DNA of 64,000 nucleotides from Gaertneriomyces semiglobifer (Eukaryota > Chytridiomycota > Chytridiomycetes > Spizellomycetales > Spizellomycetaceae): NCBI GenBank assembly GCA_025558075.1, contig JAHLKF010000015.1:1-64000 (forward strand). Reading direction: 5' to 3'. The stretch's first letter is position 1, and every line of letters begins with the position of its first letter. The translations under genes and the position numbers were made by a program. Below the pieces are notes generated by a model. It saw only the letters and a list, made by a program, of their open reading frames with translations. It did no database searches and was not told the DNA's origin. Below, one piece after another: positions 18,897 through 31,021 of this stretch.

Positions 18897-19984
18897 GGAA
18901 AAGGAAGTCTCGCACCCCTGCAGTTGGAAAGTAACGACAACAATTACGCCATCCACTAAATGTATAGCCTCGCGCATGGCAGCCACATGTCCATGTCGAA
19001 CAATCCCGCCGCGGTCATACGTCAGATTAACATGCAGATGGTGTGAGTCTCATTAGGTCACGTGGATACTGACGTCGTGACGAGTGCTGCCGATGTGGAA
19101 GGGTTCAAATGAGCACGTAACTGCGTTCAGCTGATACAGTCGATGATGAGAGTGCATTAGCCTTGATCAAGCTCGAATTGGACATGACGACTGACCATGA
19201 TCAACAGGCAACACGACATCCAGAGTCATTGAATGCTCAAACAAGACTTCAATATCAACATGCCGCAGATGTGGGAGCATGGCAAATTGAGTTCTCTATC
19301 TTTGATTCGCACACATTGCTTGCTGCGTCCGAGCCACAGGCAGTGAAAGCTGTGCAAGAAGGACAGTTTGCAAACAATCGTAGCACATGCTTTGGCCACA
19401 CGTAAGGATCGCGAAACACAACCACGTGCCACTCTTAGATTGCATTAAGAGCGAAAATCCAGTAAGAGTTTGAGGACGTGCATGATTTTGTCAATTTCGG
19501 AATGGCAAGACGACGAGCATGTGCGTGGGGTGCACTGTACAGGTGCCCCAAATCCTACGTTTTGAAACGTTAGTTCCCTTCCTCCCCGATTCAACTCCAT
19601 TCATGATGGCCATGTTCATGCTGACTTGGAAGCTAACTTGTCTTTAGTAAGTGTGTTACCTCTGTAGGTGCGCTAGGGAGTGATTGTTCAGGTGCATAAC
19701 ATCTTAATATTTGACGTTGTCCGAGACCAACAATTAATATTCCGATATCATAACTGAACGTGATGCAATGCATATATTGAATTCGTGCTACAACCCTGCT
19801 CCAAGCCATAACTCAGGAACTGACTGTGGCACTTGACAATTCTCCTACATAAACCTTTCGGCGTTAAGATCCATATCTCTTGACTCATTCCTACAACTTG
19901 GGGTGTCTTTCCTGTTTTCAATTATCTTCTACAAATCAACCACGATCACCAAAGCCGCTATCTTTGGAAACCATAGTAAAGCTA
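18897..19984. other. no gene seen
   Basis: Only short overlapping ORFs on both strands, none with recognisable features. Confidence 0.5.
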
Positions 19985-20416
19985 ATGACTTTTAAATCTG
20001 AAAACCACGCTCATTCAAGTAAAGCAGATGCAGAAGAGACCGGTTCTGCATGCTCGGCAGCAAGCGACATCATTTCTACACATGGATATGCTTACAAACA
20101 ACCGGCCGACAGGACCAAATTGCGGATCAGGAAAGGTATTCTCACAGACATTTTGCAGGAAGGGAGCTTGCCGCTTTCTCTGCTGAGCCTGATTACTAAT
20201 AAGAAAGAGTTGAAACGGTGTGCGTTGTTACGCTTTTGCAGTACTTCATACGCTGATTTTGAATGCCTGAAAGCTCAACAAACCGCCTTTAGAGACTTGT
20301 CAGAAGTTGCAACTCATAAAGTCCCAGTATTGCAACAATCCATACGCGCATGTTACTGTGGCTTTCGAAATAACGACCGTCGGGTGATTGATTCGGTAAG
20401 CACCAGAGAGGGCTGA
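19985..20416 (+). CDS. hypothetical protein
   Basis: 143 residues from the ATG at 19985; the frame opens earlier at 19880 without an ATG. Residues about 55-110 are helical and charged (RKGILTDILQEGSLPLSLLS, KKELKRCALLRFC). No domain is recognised. It lies alone in gene-poor DNA, so it may be spurious. Confidence 0.25.
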   Translation: MTFKSENHAHSSKADAEETGSACSAASDIISTHGYAYKQPADRTKLRIRKGILTDILQEGSLPLSLLSLITNKKELKRCALLRFCSTSYADFECLKAQQTAFRDLSEVATHKVPVLQQSIRACYCGFRNNDRRVIDSVSTREG

Positions 20417-22259
20417 AAAGTACACTTCCGATTGTCAATCAGTAACTGAATTACCCTCAGTCGCCAGTGGTGGAACTCACGCTCTTAGATGCCAAATCCT
20501 GTCCGCTACCACCCCACGACATGCCGTGACTTATCCTTCATGCGGCGCTCTATGATGAAACCGGGACTGACGATCGAAGTCTTGTTCAAGATCCATGTGA
20601 CCAACCCCCAGAAACGGTAAACGCTATCACTGGAACCCACTGCGGGACACAACAACCGTTAAAGGACGAGCATGGATCGTTGCGATTTGTTTTTGTTTTC
20701 ACCAATATCAGCGTGCGGGTTCCAGGTATATGGAGATTGATGTTCCCCTTGTGCAATCTTGAATTTGGGTACGTGCTGCATCTATCTTAGAATGCAGTGC
20801 TGAATTGACGGATTCCGGATGAGGACGAAGATTCGTTACGCCCTTCGTTGGTCGCCATTTTTTAGGAATAGACCGGTGCTTGCGACATGTATGACAGATC
20901 CATTTAAAAGCTTTCGCCCCAAATTATTCACAGGCGCCTTAGAAGTAGGTTGAGATGAAGTTAGCGGGATATTCAAGGCTCACCAGTCGTGCATCAGACC
21001 ACGGAGCTTTCGCGTGCGCTGGCTTAACAAGGGATGGTTGAAATCCGAGTTCGGCGGTGATACAGTCTGCCGTCACCCCTAAAGTGCCACAACCCCACAC
21101 GAGTGTGAACGTTCTTTCTTTAACAGAATTTTGACATGAGCGCAGTCATAGCTCGTGGAAAGTACACTATGTACGACTGCACAGACTGAGGTAGTTTTAT
21201 TGTTGATGTTAGTATTGGAAGGTTGAGATTAGGCTTCACTGAACAAATTCACGTATTGAAGTTCTCATGAGGTTGTCCGTTCGTGAGAAAATGGCCTAGT
21301 CATGCTGGACCATGGAATTATTCCTTCACTTCGACATGGACAATGTAGGGCAGGGGCGTTCCCCGGCATGCCACATGCCACTGTTTGCCGAGCACTTGAT
21401 CAATCTTATAAGGAAGTAAGGGTATGGTGAAAATCTATTGTGGGGCAACCTCACATAATGGTCTGCAACAAACTGTCTAAACAAACAGAGTATAGGTGGT
21501 TACTTGGTTTCCTTTGACTACCGGTTGAGGCACTGAAAACATCTGATCAGCCACTATGCAACTTGGTCACCGTTCCAATGACTCATCGTTTTGCGCTCTG
21601 ATCCTTGTCAAATTTGTTCCAGTAGTTTGTTTCAATCTGTATAAGCATCATTATTTCTTTCACATCATGCCGTGCGACCGAGCACTTTGCACTAGCAAGT
21701 TAAACAGCAGCCCGTTTTGATGTCTTGCGAACCTACTACTAATGTTCCTGTCCAATGGTGTCTTCAACACAAGATCTTCCCCTTTTGTATGAGACTTTCG
21801 CCTGTATCGTATCAACGTCTTACATAGAGATACCATATTGAGGTCTACCGTACAGCAGCCTTAGCCTGCTTAATTTTCAAGTCGTTGGTTGTTTTCCGTG
21901 TCATGGCCGTGGCGTATTAATGCCATATCACGCCACTAACAATCATAAACCGGACATTGCCGAACAGAGTATCCATTAGACACTTAGAAAGACAAAATTA
22001 GCGTAGCGAATCATGGCAGGGTAGCTTGATGTTGCATCGTATAGTATTGTCCAGCAGGTAGGGTAAGGGTCAAGCCGTGTACAAGACAGAATCTCAATGT
22101 ATTCAAGCGTCAAAATGCACATGCTGCATTCCATTCTCTCGCTGTCGGGTGACGAATGCGCGCAACAGCGGGTAACTGCGTGCGTTCGTTTCTTCAAGAA
22201 AGGTTAAAAGCAAGTCCAATTTATCCAGAGATGGCTCCCGGCTCCTATTATGTCGAAGA
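20417..22259. other. no gene seen
   Basis: No ORF beyond about 75 codons and no repeats that I could detect. It resembles decayed or intergenic accessory DNA. Confidence 0.5.
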
Positions 22260-22525
22260 TGCATCCAAATGGAACGATGTCTTCACATAAAGTGATACTT
22301 CGGAAGATAGATGTTCCAACTAAAGTTTTCCTCACGAAGCAATTCTAGTTCGACGAGAATGCTGTTTGCCGCAGGATTGCTGATGTATCCAAAATATTGC
22401 TCAGTGATCACCTTTGCAGGCAGACCCTTAGCGTTGGCCCTTTCTGAAGGTACCTACATGGCATCAAACATCTCCAAGAGAAAAGGACAATATTCATCCT
22501 TGACCCACGAGGTGCCTGATCCAGA
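22260..22525 (-). pseudogene. decayed paralogue of the gene at 24074-24499
   Basis: The minus strand reads LLEMFDAM, a stop, then VPSERANAKGLPAKVITEQY and FGYISNPAANSILVELELL, closely matching LLEVFDALWVPSQRVNPKRL, PAKAITEKF and FGYIGNPAANKILIELELL of the gene at 24074. Stop codons replace W both after FDAM and near PKYHFM. It is a broken inverted copy about 1.6 kb upstream. Confidence 0.75.
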
Positions 22526-23391
22526 AACCCTGCGCTAGCCATGTTCACCGCTGGATTGTAAAATGCCTATTCGACAGATGATACTTCGTAGCTATTTCAG
22601 TGCTTGACCTCCTGTGATTCTTCGAACTTACAAAAATCAATCGTCGTGTCTGCAAACTTTGCTCGTCATTATAACCCATATGTGCAGTGGTCGGAAATCA
22701 AGAATTTCCCTTACCGAAACGGGCCCCAGTGGCACAGTAGTGCACTTTCCCATCTTCCATCATAACTCTAATGTCAGCTTCTAAAGTATGACTCAACAGC
22801 TGACCTCATTCTAGTGGCCCATACTGCTTGCAAAGAACCCGATTTATGAAAGCACACTCTGCCCGGCTCCCACTTGCCCTTGAACATATTTAGTTGAATG
22901 TCTCGCCTGCTAGAAAGACAACTCTTTGCCCATTCCCCACTCGGGCCCCATCAAGTCACAATATTTTCAACTTGGATTCCCGTTATTACCATGGCAGTGT
23001 CAGAAAATTTGGTAATGAGTCTTCAAAGCTTTGCATGTATGTGCGGAGAACGCAAAGGTGTGAATCCTCTCCATGGGCGTTAAGCCCTATGCCTCATCGT
23101 TTTTGTATTTCGAAAAGCAATACCCTGATTGATTTTCCCAAAGATCTCAGATTTACAGGGTGTATAAAATTTCAACACAACATCCTAAAAGCTCTTGGGG
23201 TCACAAGCACAGTTCCCTTTGAACGGAAAATTTCAGCACTTGAACAACGGCACTAGAAGAACAGGAAAAGATTAACAACTCAACCAAGACGCTTTGCAAG
23301 GCTTGCAACGCTACCTTGCTAACTCTTCGAGAAGCGTTGCGATCATCGGTCTTTTAAACCCATTCAGTTCTGCCGACACTTTGAGCATCGC
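22526..23391. other. no recognised gene
   Basis: A 120-codon plus-strand frame at 22894-23256 and a shorter overlapping one lack recognisable motifs. Nothing firm. Confidence 0.4.
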
Positions 23392-23736
23392 ATGGTCTTG
23401 GTCAAGCATACCCGTCGTACCCTTCAGCTCCACACCTACCGAGTGATGGATGGTACCATTTTCTTTCTCCCAATGGCTGAACCTTTGCCAGATGACTTCA
23501 TTACGAATTTGAATACACTGTTTGGCCCAGACGTAGGAACAGAGTGGAACCAAACCATTGACAATGCCTACAGCAGGGTATGTGGATTGTTTAGGCACAC
23601 GACTGCGGCTGATGGCTTCTACCAACGTGATCTCACCAATAAGGAGTTTAAGCCTGTATTGTACTTCGAAGGTACAACGCCCAGTTGCCTGGAAAAAGTG
23701 CTCAACAACTGCCTTCGAACTATGTCGCAAGCCTAG
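23392..23736 (+). CDS. doubtful hypothetical ORF
   Basis: 114 residues from an ATG, with balanced composition (LPDDFITNLNTLFGPDVGTE). An antisense ORF of 165 codons covers 23311-23808, so either, both or neither may be real. No family is recognised. Confidence 0.22.
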   Translation: MVLVKHTRRTLQLHTYRVMDGTIFFLPMAEPLPDDFITNLNTLFGPDVGTEWNQTIDNAYSRVCGLFRHTTAADGFYQRDLTNKEFKPVLYFEGTTPSCLEKVLNNCLRTMSQA

Positions 23737-23990
23737 CCAGAGCTGTACCTGAGGACACAACACAAAGTGCTGTTGGTGTAAGCACGCTTCACTATCAGCT
23801 CGCAGCATGTGAAGATGTCAGCATAAATCAAGCGTTTTGTTACCTTCACAATGAAATACCCGCAGGCGTTCCATCTGTGCCTCGTAAACACATAACTCTA
23901 CTTATCGATATACACTCCACCACGCGTTTCCTCGTTGACTCATAGAAGAGGTTCATAACCCTACCCCTAACATGTCTAAATGAAGTTCAC

Positions 23991-24013
23991 ACCGGCACAG
24001 TCATAGGAATTTA
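23991..24013 (+). repeat. 23-bp direct repeat, left copy
   Basis: ACCGGCACAGTCATAGG and following bases are identical to 24747-24769. The two copies bracket the small gene at 24074-24499. Confidence 0.85.
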
Positions 24014-24073
24014 ACTTATGTGACAACTTGCATTCCCATCTTCGATTAGTGACGAGCGAGTGTCCGACCAAAC

Positions 24074-24499
24074 ATGACCAGCACAGATTCTGTCAAAGAG
24101 GAGTATCGTTCCCTTCTTCTGGAGGTCTTTGACGCACTTTGGGTACCTTCCCAAAGGGTCAACCCGAAGCGTCTCCCAGCCAAGGCAATCACCGAAAAGT
24201 TTTTCGGATACATTGGCAATCCTGCAGCGAACAAGATACTCATCGAATTAGAGTTGCTTCGGAAAGAAAACTTCGATCAAGATATCTACTATCCGAAGTA
24301 TCACTACGCCTGGAGAGATGTTTCGATCTTCAGATATTTTCAACATCCCCGTGGCCCCGGACCAGGCCCCTCTGTGGAGAAGCTGGAAGCGCTTTTAACC
24401 TTTCTTGAAACAACAAATGGTTGCAGTTACCCGCTGTTGCGTGCGTTCATTACCGAAAAACAACTGAGTGGAAATAAGCATGTGAATTTCCATGCTTGA
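24074..24499 (+). CDS. small protein of unknown, locally duplicated family
   Basis: 141 residues from ATG. The N-terminal two thirds, with conserved blocks LPAKAITEKFFGYIGNPAAN and YYPKYHYAWRD, are conserved in a broken copy at 22260-22525, which supports real coding. A PRGPGPGP linker separates a short helical C-terminal part. No known domain. It lies between two 23-bp direct repeats, and the right repeat directly abuts the truncated copia element, so the segment may have been duplicated or moved as a unit. Confidence 0.5.
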   Translation: MTSTDSVKEEYRSLLLEVFDALWVPSQRVNPKRLPAKAITEKFFGYIGNPAANKILIELELLRKENFDQDIYYPKYHYAWRDVSIFRYFQHPRGPGPGPSVEKLEALLTFLETTNGCSYPLLRAFITEKQLSGNKHVNFHA

Positions 24500-24746
24500 C
24501 TGCGGTAGGATCTCTATAGTATACATCACGTTTAATACATCATATACTGTACCGCAACATATGTTACAACATGCCGGACTATGTCCGAAAGCATTCGGAC
24601 AATTTTAAGGTTGACGCGCACCGCTACCTTGACTCATCGAAGCCACCGCCACTCTGCTTATGTAATCGCCTCAGCCGCTAACACAACTGTGCCAGTCACG
24701 TGTATTGGTCGCAAACCCAGAATTTCCACTGTCGAAGCGCGTTCAA

Positions 24747-24769
24747 ACCGGCACAGTCATAGGAATTTA
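24747..24769 (+). repeat. 23-bp direct repeat, right copy
   Basis: Identical to 23991-24013; lies four bases before the copia fragment begins at about 24774. Confidence 0.85.
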
Positions 24770-24846
24770 CTTACCGATGATGAAGTCTTTGAAGTCGAGT
24801 CAGGTATTCTGAACCTGAATGGAACGACGCGTTCAACTTACACGGC

Positions 24847-26694
24847 TTGCCCGTTGTTGATGAATATTTCGCTCGTAAGCACCAATCCCCGGAAATTGCA
24901 CCTACAGTCGAGGCATTAGTAGCATCCGCTCTCGACGGTCCCAGTGCCCGGGAACCCGTCACTTATAAGCAGGCACTGCGCTCACCTGACCGTCATGCCT
25001 GGCAGCAGGCCATCGATAAAGAACTCCAATCCTTGCTCGCTAATCAGACCTGGATGCCCGTCGACGCCTTGCCGTCTGATGCTTATGCCATCGATTTTAA
25101 ATGGGTTTTCAAGATTAAACATCACCCGGACGGGTCCATCAAGAAGTGTAAGGCCCGCCTTGTTGCCCGTGGGTTTACCCAGCGCCCGGGTCTCGATTTC
25201 AATGAAACCTATGCCCCGGTTGTCAAGTTCAGCACGCTCCGCCTGTTTTTGGCTCTCTCTCAGCTCTTCGGCCTTGTCGTCCACCAAATGGATGTCCTCA
25301 CGGCATTCCTGAACGCTGTAATCGACACCGTCATTCATATGCAACTCCCCGACGGGTCGTACGTTAAACTCCTATGTTCGATCTATGGGTTAAAGCAGTC
25401 ACCGCGCTTATGGAACCAAACCCTTGACACTTATCTGAAGTCCGTTGGTTTCCAACCTACGGTTCTTGACACCGCGCTGTACATTCGCCCTGCTGCCGGC
25501 GGCACACCTGACATCATCGCCCTGTACGTTGATGACCTCACCATCTGCTCCACGACGGCCCGCATACAGTCCATTAAGGATGGTCTTGCCCGGCGATTCG
25601 TGATGGAGGACATGGGGGAGATTTCATACATTCTTGGCATTGAAGTCACACGCACTGCTGATACACTGACACTGAACCAAGGCAAATACATTGATGACAT
25701 GCTCCTTCGCTATGGCCTTGTCGATGCCGCACCTGTCACTGTTCCACTGTCGCCAAGTTTATCGCTTGTCGCTGCGTCCGAAACCGATGTCCTGGCCGAT
25801 CAAAAGCTTTATCAGTCAATAATTGGAAGCTTGATGTACCTTACCATCGCTACGCGGCCCGATCTTGCCTTCGCAATCTCCAAATTGTCCCGCTTCTTGT
25901 CGAAACCCACTGAACAGCATCTGAACGCTGCACGTCGGGTTCTCTGCTATGTAAAAGGCACCCGAAACCTTAAGCTCCACTATGGCTCTCGAGACGGGGG
26001 AGCAAACTGTTCATTGCACGGTTATTCTGATGCCGATTTCGCTGCAAATGCCGAGAACCGACGTTCGACGTCGGCGTACCTTTTCCTCCTGAACGGAGGC
26101 GCTATTTCATGGGCATCCAAGCTCCAGAACTGCACGGCGCAATCTACAGCAGAAGCAGAATACATTGCGTTAGCTGAGGCCGCTAAGGAAGGGGTATGGC
26201 TCCGTCGACTGATGATTGCGCTCCTCGAGCACTTTCCACGCACTGACACCACACGGTCCATCCTCCCCGGCACTGAACCCGGCACATATGGTGCTCTGAC
26301 AGTGTACGAGGACAACCAGGCAGCCATCAAACTTGTCAACAACCCAGTCAATCACAACGGTACTAAGCACATAGATCTCCGTCATCACTTCATCCGCGAA
26401 AAGGTCCATCAGACCCAGGAAATCGTTCTCCGCTATGTATCCACCAATGATCAGCTTGCTGACGGACTTACCAAGGCCCTAGCAGCACCTGCTCTGAACA
26501 GCATGCTTCCCTGCATGGGTTTCCGCACGTTCGATGCTTCTGACAAGTTGTTGACAGCGTCCGACACTGCTGACAAGCTGATGACAGTGTCTGACAAGGT
26601 GCTGAAGGTGTCTGACACTGCTGACAGGTTGCTGACAATGCCTGACACTGCTGACAAGCTGCTGAAGGTGTCGAACACTGACAATAAGCACTGA
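24847..26694 (+). pseudogene. copia pol fragment: reverse transcriptase and RNase H
   Basis: 615-codon frame that begins inside pol (no true start). It carries the reverse transcriptase domain (SKWVFK-equivalent, ARLVARGFTQ, YAPVVKFSTLR, IYGLKQSPRLWNQ, YVDDLTIC) and the RNase H domain (YSDADFAAN, TAEAEYIAL, EDNQAAIKL, HIDLRHHFIREKV). It ends in the degenerate Ser/Asp/Thr/Ala/Asp/Lys/Leu repeat tail seen in the intact copy. Cut off from a promoter and from integrase, it is a remnant. Confidence 0.9.
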
Positions 26695-26754
26695 ACAGTT
26701 GCTGAAGGTGTCGGGCAGTTTGCAGGAAATGTCGTGCATGCACCGAGGGGGGAG

Positions 26755-27031
26755 TGTTGTAAGGGGGTCCCGGTGACATACATGTCATAGGGATACCCTA
26801 ACCAGGGCGCGCGCTATGACATGGGTTCTTATCCATATCAGCACACACACGTTCGTCATGTGCCCATGAGCACGTGACCCATGTGACTGGGCGCCCCAAC
26901 ACCTGACACGTGATTTTTTCCGTCGGGTGGTTCTCTTATGCCGGGCATTCAACTGTACTCTTAGAACCTTGGACTTGAATACACATAAGCTTATTAGAAG
27001 GACCAGAGCCTCAGCAGGATCCTCTGCAACA
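26755..27031 (+). repeat. copia LTR (277 bp)
   Basis: Starts TGTTGTAAGGGGGTCC, directly after the polypurine tract CGAGGGGGGAG, and ends TCCTCTGCAACA. Same family as the LTRs at 37448-37725, 42534-42811 and 44713-44989. Confidence 0.92.
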
Positions 27032-27161
27032 ATCTTTAGTAGAATGAGGACATAGTTTGAGCTTTAGATCATTACTTTCTCCAGGGCGGTTACATGCCAC
27101 TCTAGCCGCAAATACCTCTGGCGTGGTGGCGTGCGAATGCACGTTCATCCGTTACTAGTAC
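27032..27161 (+). pseudogene. 3' tail and right end of a second Fanzor element
   Basis: These 130 bp match 45160-45293 except for a 4-bp gap and one C/T change. They include the last codons of the Fanzor reading frame (to the TAG) and the downstream right-end sequence up to ACTAGTAC, after which the two loci diverge. The body of this Fanzor copy was lost or replaced by the copia element ending at 27031. Confidence 0.85.
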
Positions 27162-27542
27162 ACGACTGCTGCCTTCAAGCCCTTTTTTACGGTCGCGTCA
27201 AAGAAAATCTCTAAACATTCTGCTAACCCGGGTATGCACAGTATTGAACAAGCATTAGCGTCCAAAAGCGGCTTTACACCGTGCAATAACATTTAACTAT
27301 ACGGATCCTGACGATCCGCTCGTAACTATGAGATGTAGGCGTTTTGCCAATGTCGCCAGCAGGTGCTTGCGCTGAATATTCTTAATGTACATACTCCAAT
27401 AGCTTGCCCACAAGTTTCCCTGCCTGTGGTACAGCCATGTTGGGCTGCTATTCCTTCCCACCTCTGAGGCCCTCGCGAAGATAAGACCTCAAGCTATTGA
27501 GCTTTCGACGAATACCTTTGTTATTGAGACGCCTACGCACTA
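27162..27542. other. intergenic, no gene seen
   Basis: 381 bp between the Fanzor right end and the start of the APH-fold gene; presumably holds that gene's promoter. No clear TATA box. Confidence 0.5.
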
Positions 27543-28717
27543 ATGGCAGACGCCCAGCTGGTAGAAAGTGTTCTGAAACACCTGGAGGATACTGATGTCG
27601 CCTGCACATCGCTGACACCGCTTTGTATCGGAATGGCCAATCTCACTTGGCGAGGGGTTCTGGCGAACCCTACGCCGAATGGTGCGAAAACAGTTATAGT
27701 CAAGCATGCCATGACGCTCTCTTTGGCTCAGGACCTACAACTGCTTCCAGCGAGACAGGTAATGGCTAGCACTCGAATGAGTCCGAGTCAGAAGCACTAA
27801 TCGCTGCCTTAAACCAGGATCATGAAGCGCTAGTGATGAGGGCAATGTATCCGAATGCACGAGCCACCATCGAGAAGGATGCGGTAGCCCTGACGATCAG
27901 CGTACCCAAAGTCCTCCACCAAGATCCCGCTACCCACATTTTGGTCGTGGAAGACGCTGGCCAGGAATCATCGAACTTAAAGCAGCTGTTTCAAACGTCT
28001 GTCCCGCCGGAAGTGGCGGCAGCAATTGGAGAGGCGTTGGGAGTATTCGCAGGTCGAATCCACAACTTACAAGCCGACGTTGCCTTGGAGCAAGCTCTGA
28101 TATCAGAAGAGAATCAAGCGTGCCGTGTCTCGATATTTGCTTGTTACGATCGACTGGTGGAGACCATTGGATTGGCGCAGCATGTCAACCTGGAGCCGTA
28201 CCGCCAGATTTTCCACCGCGTGGAAACTCAATTGAAGGAAGAGATGTTGAGAGGCGAAGGTGCCCGGGTGCTGCATGGTGACTACTGGACCGGAAATGTG
28301 CTTGCGAGTGCTGCTCCCGGCGAAAACAATGTGCGGACTCAGCAGCTGTACGTCATTGACTGGGAAATTGCAAAGATTGCACCCCCTTTCTTCGATATCG
28401 CTCAAATGGCAGCGGAGCTTTTCTTGCTGCATTTCTTCAAAGGTAGTGCAACCGCACTGTCTGCGCTTGATTCATTTCTCGCAGCCTACCCGCAAGAGAA
28501 TTGGCCAAGACGCATGATATTCAGAACAGCGGTTCACTTTGGGGTCCACTTAACGGTGTGGCCTATTCGAATTGCGGATTGGGGAGCAGACAGCATCCGT
28601 GAGTCCTGTGCCCTTCTGGGCGCTGAGTATGTAAAACGGGGCATGGATGAGGACATCCAGTGGCTCAAAAGCAGCGCATTAAAGGCCCTCTTTAACTCGA
28701 GCTTGAAGCAACAATAG
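27543..28717 (+). CDS. APH-fold phosphotransferase (aminoglycoside phosphotransferase family)
   Basis: Two exons, 27543-27758 and 27818-28717, joined in phase across a 59-bp GT-AG intron, give 371 residues. The C-terminal lobe has the Brenner-type motif LHGDYWTGNVLA with the catalytic Asp and Asn, and VIDWEIAKIAPPFFDIAQM with the metal-binding Asp. The N-terminal lobe (MANLTWRG, TVIVKHA) fits the nucleotide-binding part with the Lys. Fungal members phosphorylate small molecules (choline, methylthioribose, homoserine or unknown alcohols); the substrate cannot be told from sequence. Antibiotic resistance is not implied. Confidence 0.85.
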
Positions 28718-28847
28718 CCTTTTGTGGAATACACTGTAGGCCATTCATCGTTGTTCCTTATGTATAATATAGAGCGATACAGTTTCCCAATTCAGTTTGC
28801 TGCAAAGTTGCCGCTGCTCGATTCGTCCTTGTGCCATTACAAACACT
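28718..28847. other. short intergenic spacer
   Basis: 3' flank of the APH-fold gene; ATGTATAATATAGAG near 28760 is AT-rich. No gene seen. Confidence 0.4.
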
Positions 28848-29090
28848 TCATTGGTTGGAGGATGTGCGTTTGGGATTGTTACTTGTACTCGTGCTCACAG
28901 TCGACATCGCATCCTGCTCATCGCCTTGGTCGTCGTTGGCCAAAAATTCGTCCATGTAAAAGACTTTCCAAACACCTCCGTCAAAGACGGGGAACTGAGC
29001 CCGCTTTGAATCCTCTTTCACATCTTTCGTCCGGTTTCCTGATTGTGCATTTGGGCGACGTTGCGCTCGGGGTGGTGTTGGGGTGGACAT
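28848..29090 (-). CDS. small Ser/Thr-rich hypothetical protein
   Basis: 80-codon ORF starting MSTPTPPRAQRRPNAQSGNR at an ATG. Composition is protein-like with an aromatic core (FPVFDGGVWKVFYMDEFL) and a disordered tail. It may be a complete small protein or the first exon of a larger one. No family is recognised. A longer overlapping minus-strand frame at 28981-29514 is less convincing. Confidence 0.35.
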   Translation of the reverse strand: MSTPTPPRAQRRPNAQSGNRTKDVKEDSKRAQFPVFDGGVWKVFYMDEFLANDDQGDEQDAMSTVSTSTSNNPKRTSSNQ

Positions 29091-29335
29091 GTCGAAAACA
29101 AAACTCCTCTCCTCTCCAGCGGTCGGGTATAGACTTCTCGGATTCGGTGATCACTCGTGCTGTTCTGTTAGGAGTTCCGTTCTTATGCGTGATTCCTCGC
29201 TGCCGTCGTTCTAGTTCATCGCAGGGGAAGTGAGATAATTTGCTTGTCACATTGATTGCTAAGAAACCCAGTATATGGATACCCACACCAAGCAGCTTCC
29301 TCAGGAGGGATAGAGAACAAGAGCTGGAACTGGCG

Positions 29336-29491
29336 ATGTCGCAATACCAACTTCGTTCGAGCGCCGCCTTGACTTGCGTTGTAAGAACGAAGGATGAGCG
29401 AACTTTTGATGTAGAGGTTTTCTCCCCATGTTCCCAGACGATATGTACCTCTGAGAACACCACCGACGAAAAAGTGGTCAAGGCATTATAG
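29336..29491 (+). CDS. doubtful small ORF
   Basis: 51 residues beginning MSQYQLRSSAALTCVVRTKD at the second ATG of an 83-codon frame. Beta-strand-like alternation (ALTCVVRTKDERTFDVEVFS) hints at real coding, possibly one exon of a small gene, but I cannot place it in a family. Confidence 0.25.
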   Translation: MSQYQLRSSAALTCVVRTKDERTFDVEVFSPCSQTICTSENTTDEKVVKAL

Positions 29492-29732
29492 GCCAGCTTT
29501 CTCACTGACGGCACTTAAAATGACATGGACGACCGGCGACATGAAGCTCAAGGTACAGTCAACTACGGAACTAGCACCCCGAATCTTGGTGAGTAGTGAG
29601 ACAGGTCATAGTCTAGACTACCGCTGTATTGCCTTGTAGACGTCCCGCCTCTGACTTATGAGACAGGGTTTTCACACACGAAGCACGTTCTATCAAAGAT
29701 CTAACGAAACTATCGTAAAGCTTCTCGCCCCC

Positions 29733-30628
<896 letters not shown>

Positions 30629-31021
30629 CTTCTTTTGGACCACACTGTGTGATGATACTTGAAACAGCAGCGTAATCGCAACTAGAATGCCAACCGCGTG
30701 GTGACGCCCTCAAGGTCAACGAGAGCACAGAGTCGAAGAGACACGCTGGCGTTTACGATCCAAGCTCTGCCAGCGCTTTTGTAATCGCAATTGCAGAGCT
30801 AGATCGCCGGGGACAACCCAGGCCTTTATCAACCAAAATTACCGCTCTAAAAAGGGGATAATGTCAAGTCTCCTAACTGCTTGGGAGGCAACGCGTTTTT
30901 AGTATCCGCAGAAGTTCATGAGTTTGTAAACAGCTATTTTTATCCAGTACGAATTAGACTTTTTCCGTTGGAGCCACACGTTTTCTTGTCAGGCAGTCAT
31001 ATTCATTGAAAATGTATGGTG
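30629..31021. other. intergenic, no gene seen
   Basis: 393 bp between the 5' end of AMMECR1 and the 3' end of the next minus-strand gene. No ORF or repeat stands out. Confidence 0.5.

Larger units (their letters stand above)
24774..27031 (+). mobile_element. 5'-truncated Ty1/copia element with 3' LTR
   Basis: Sequence from inside the chromodomain region of the polyprotein (about 24774) to the end of a 277-bp LTR (27031). The 5' LTR, gag, protease and integrase are missing. A further deletion of roughly 65 bp near 24797 removes most of the chromodomain compared with the intact copy at 37448-42811; the rest is nearly identical to that copy. The LTR ends directly at Fanzor-derived sequence (27032), so this insertion also hit a Fanzor copy. 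Confidence 0.9.

Noticed and set aside
27543..28717. Antibiotic-resistance gene
   Set aside because: The APH fold is shared by many metabolic kinases; an intron-containing fungal gene among host genes gives no support for resistance.
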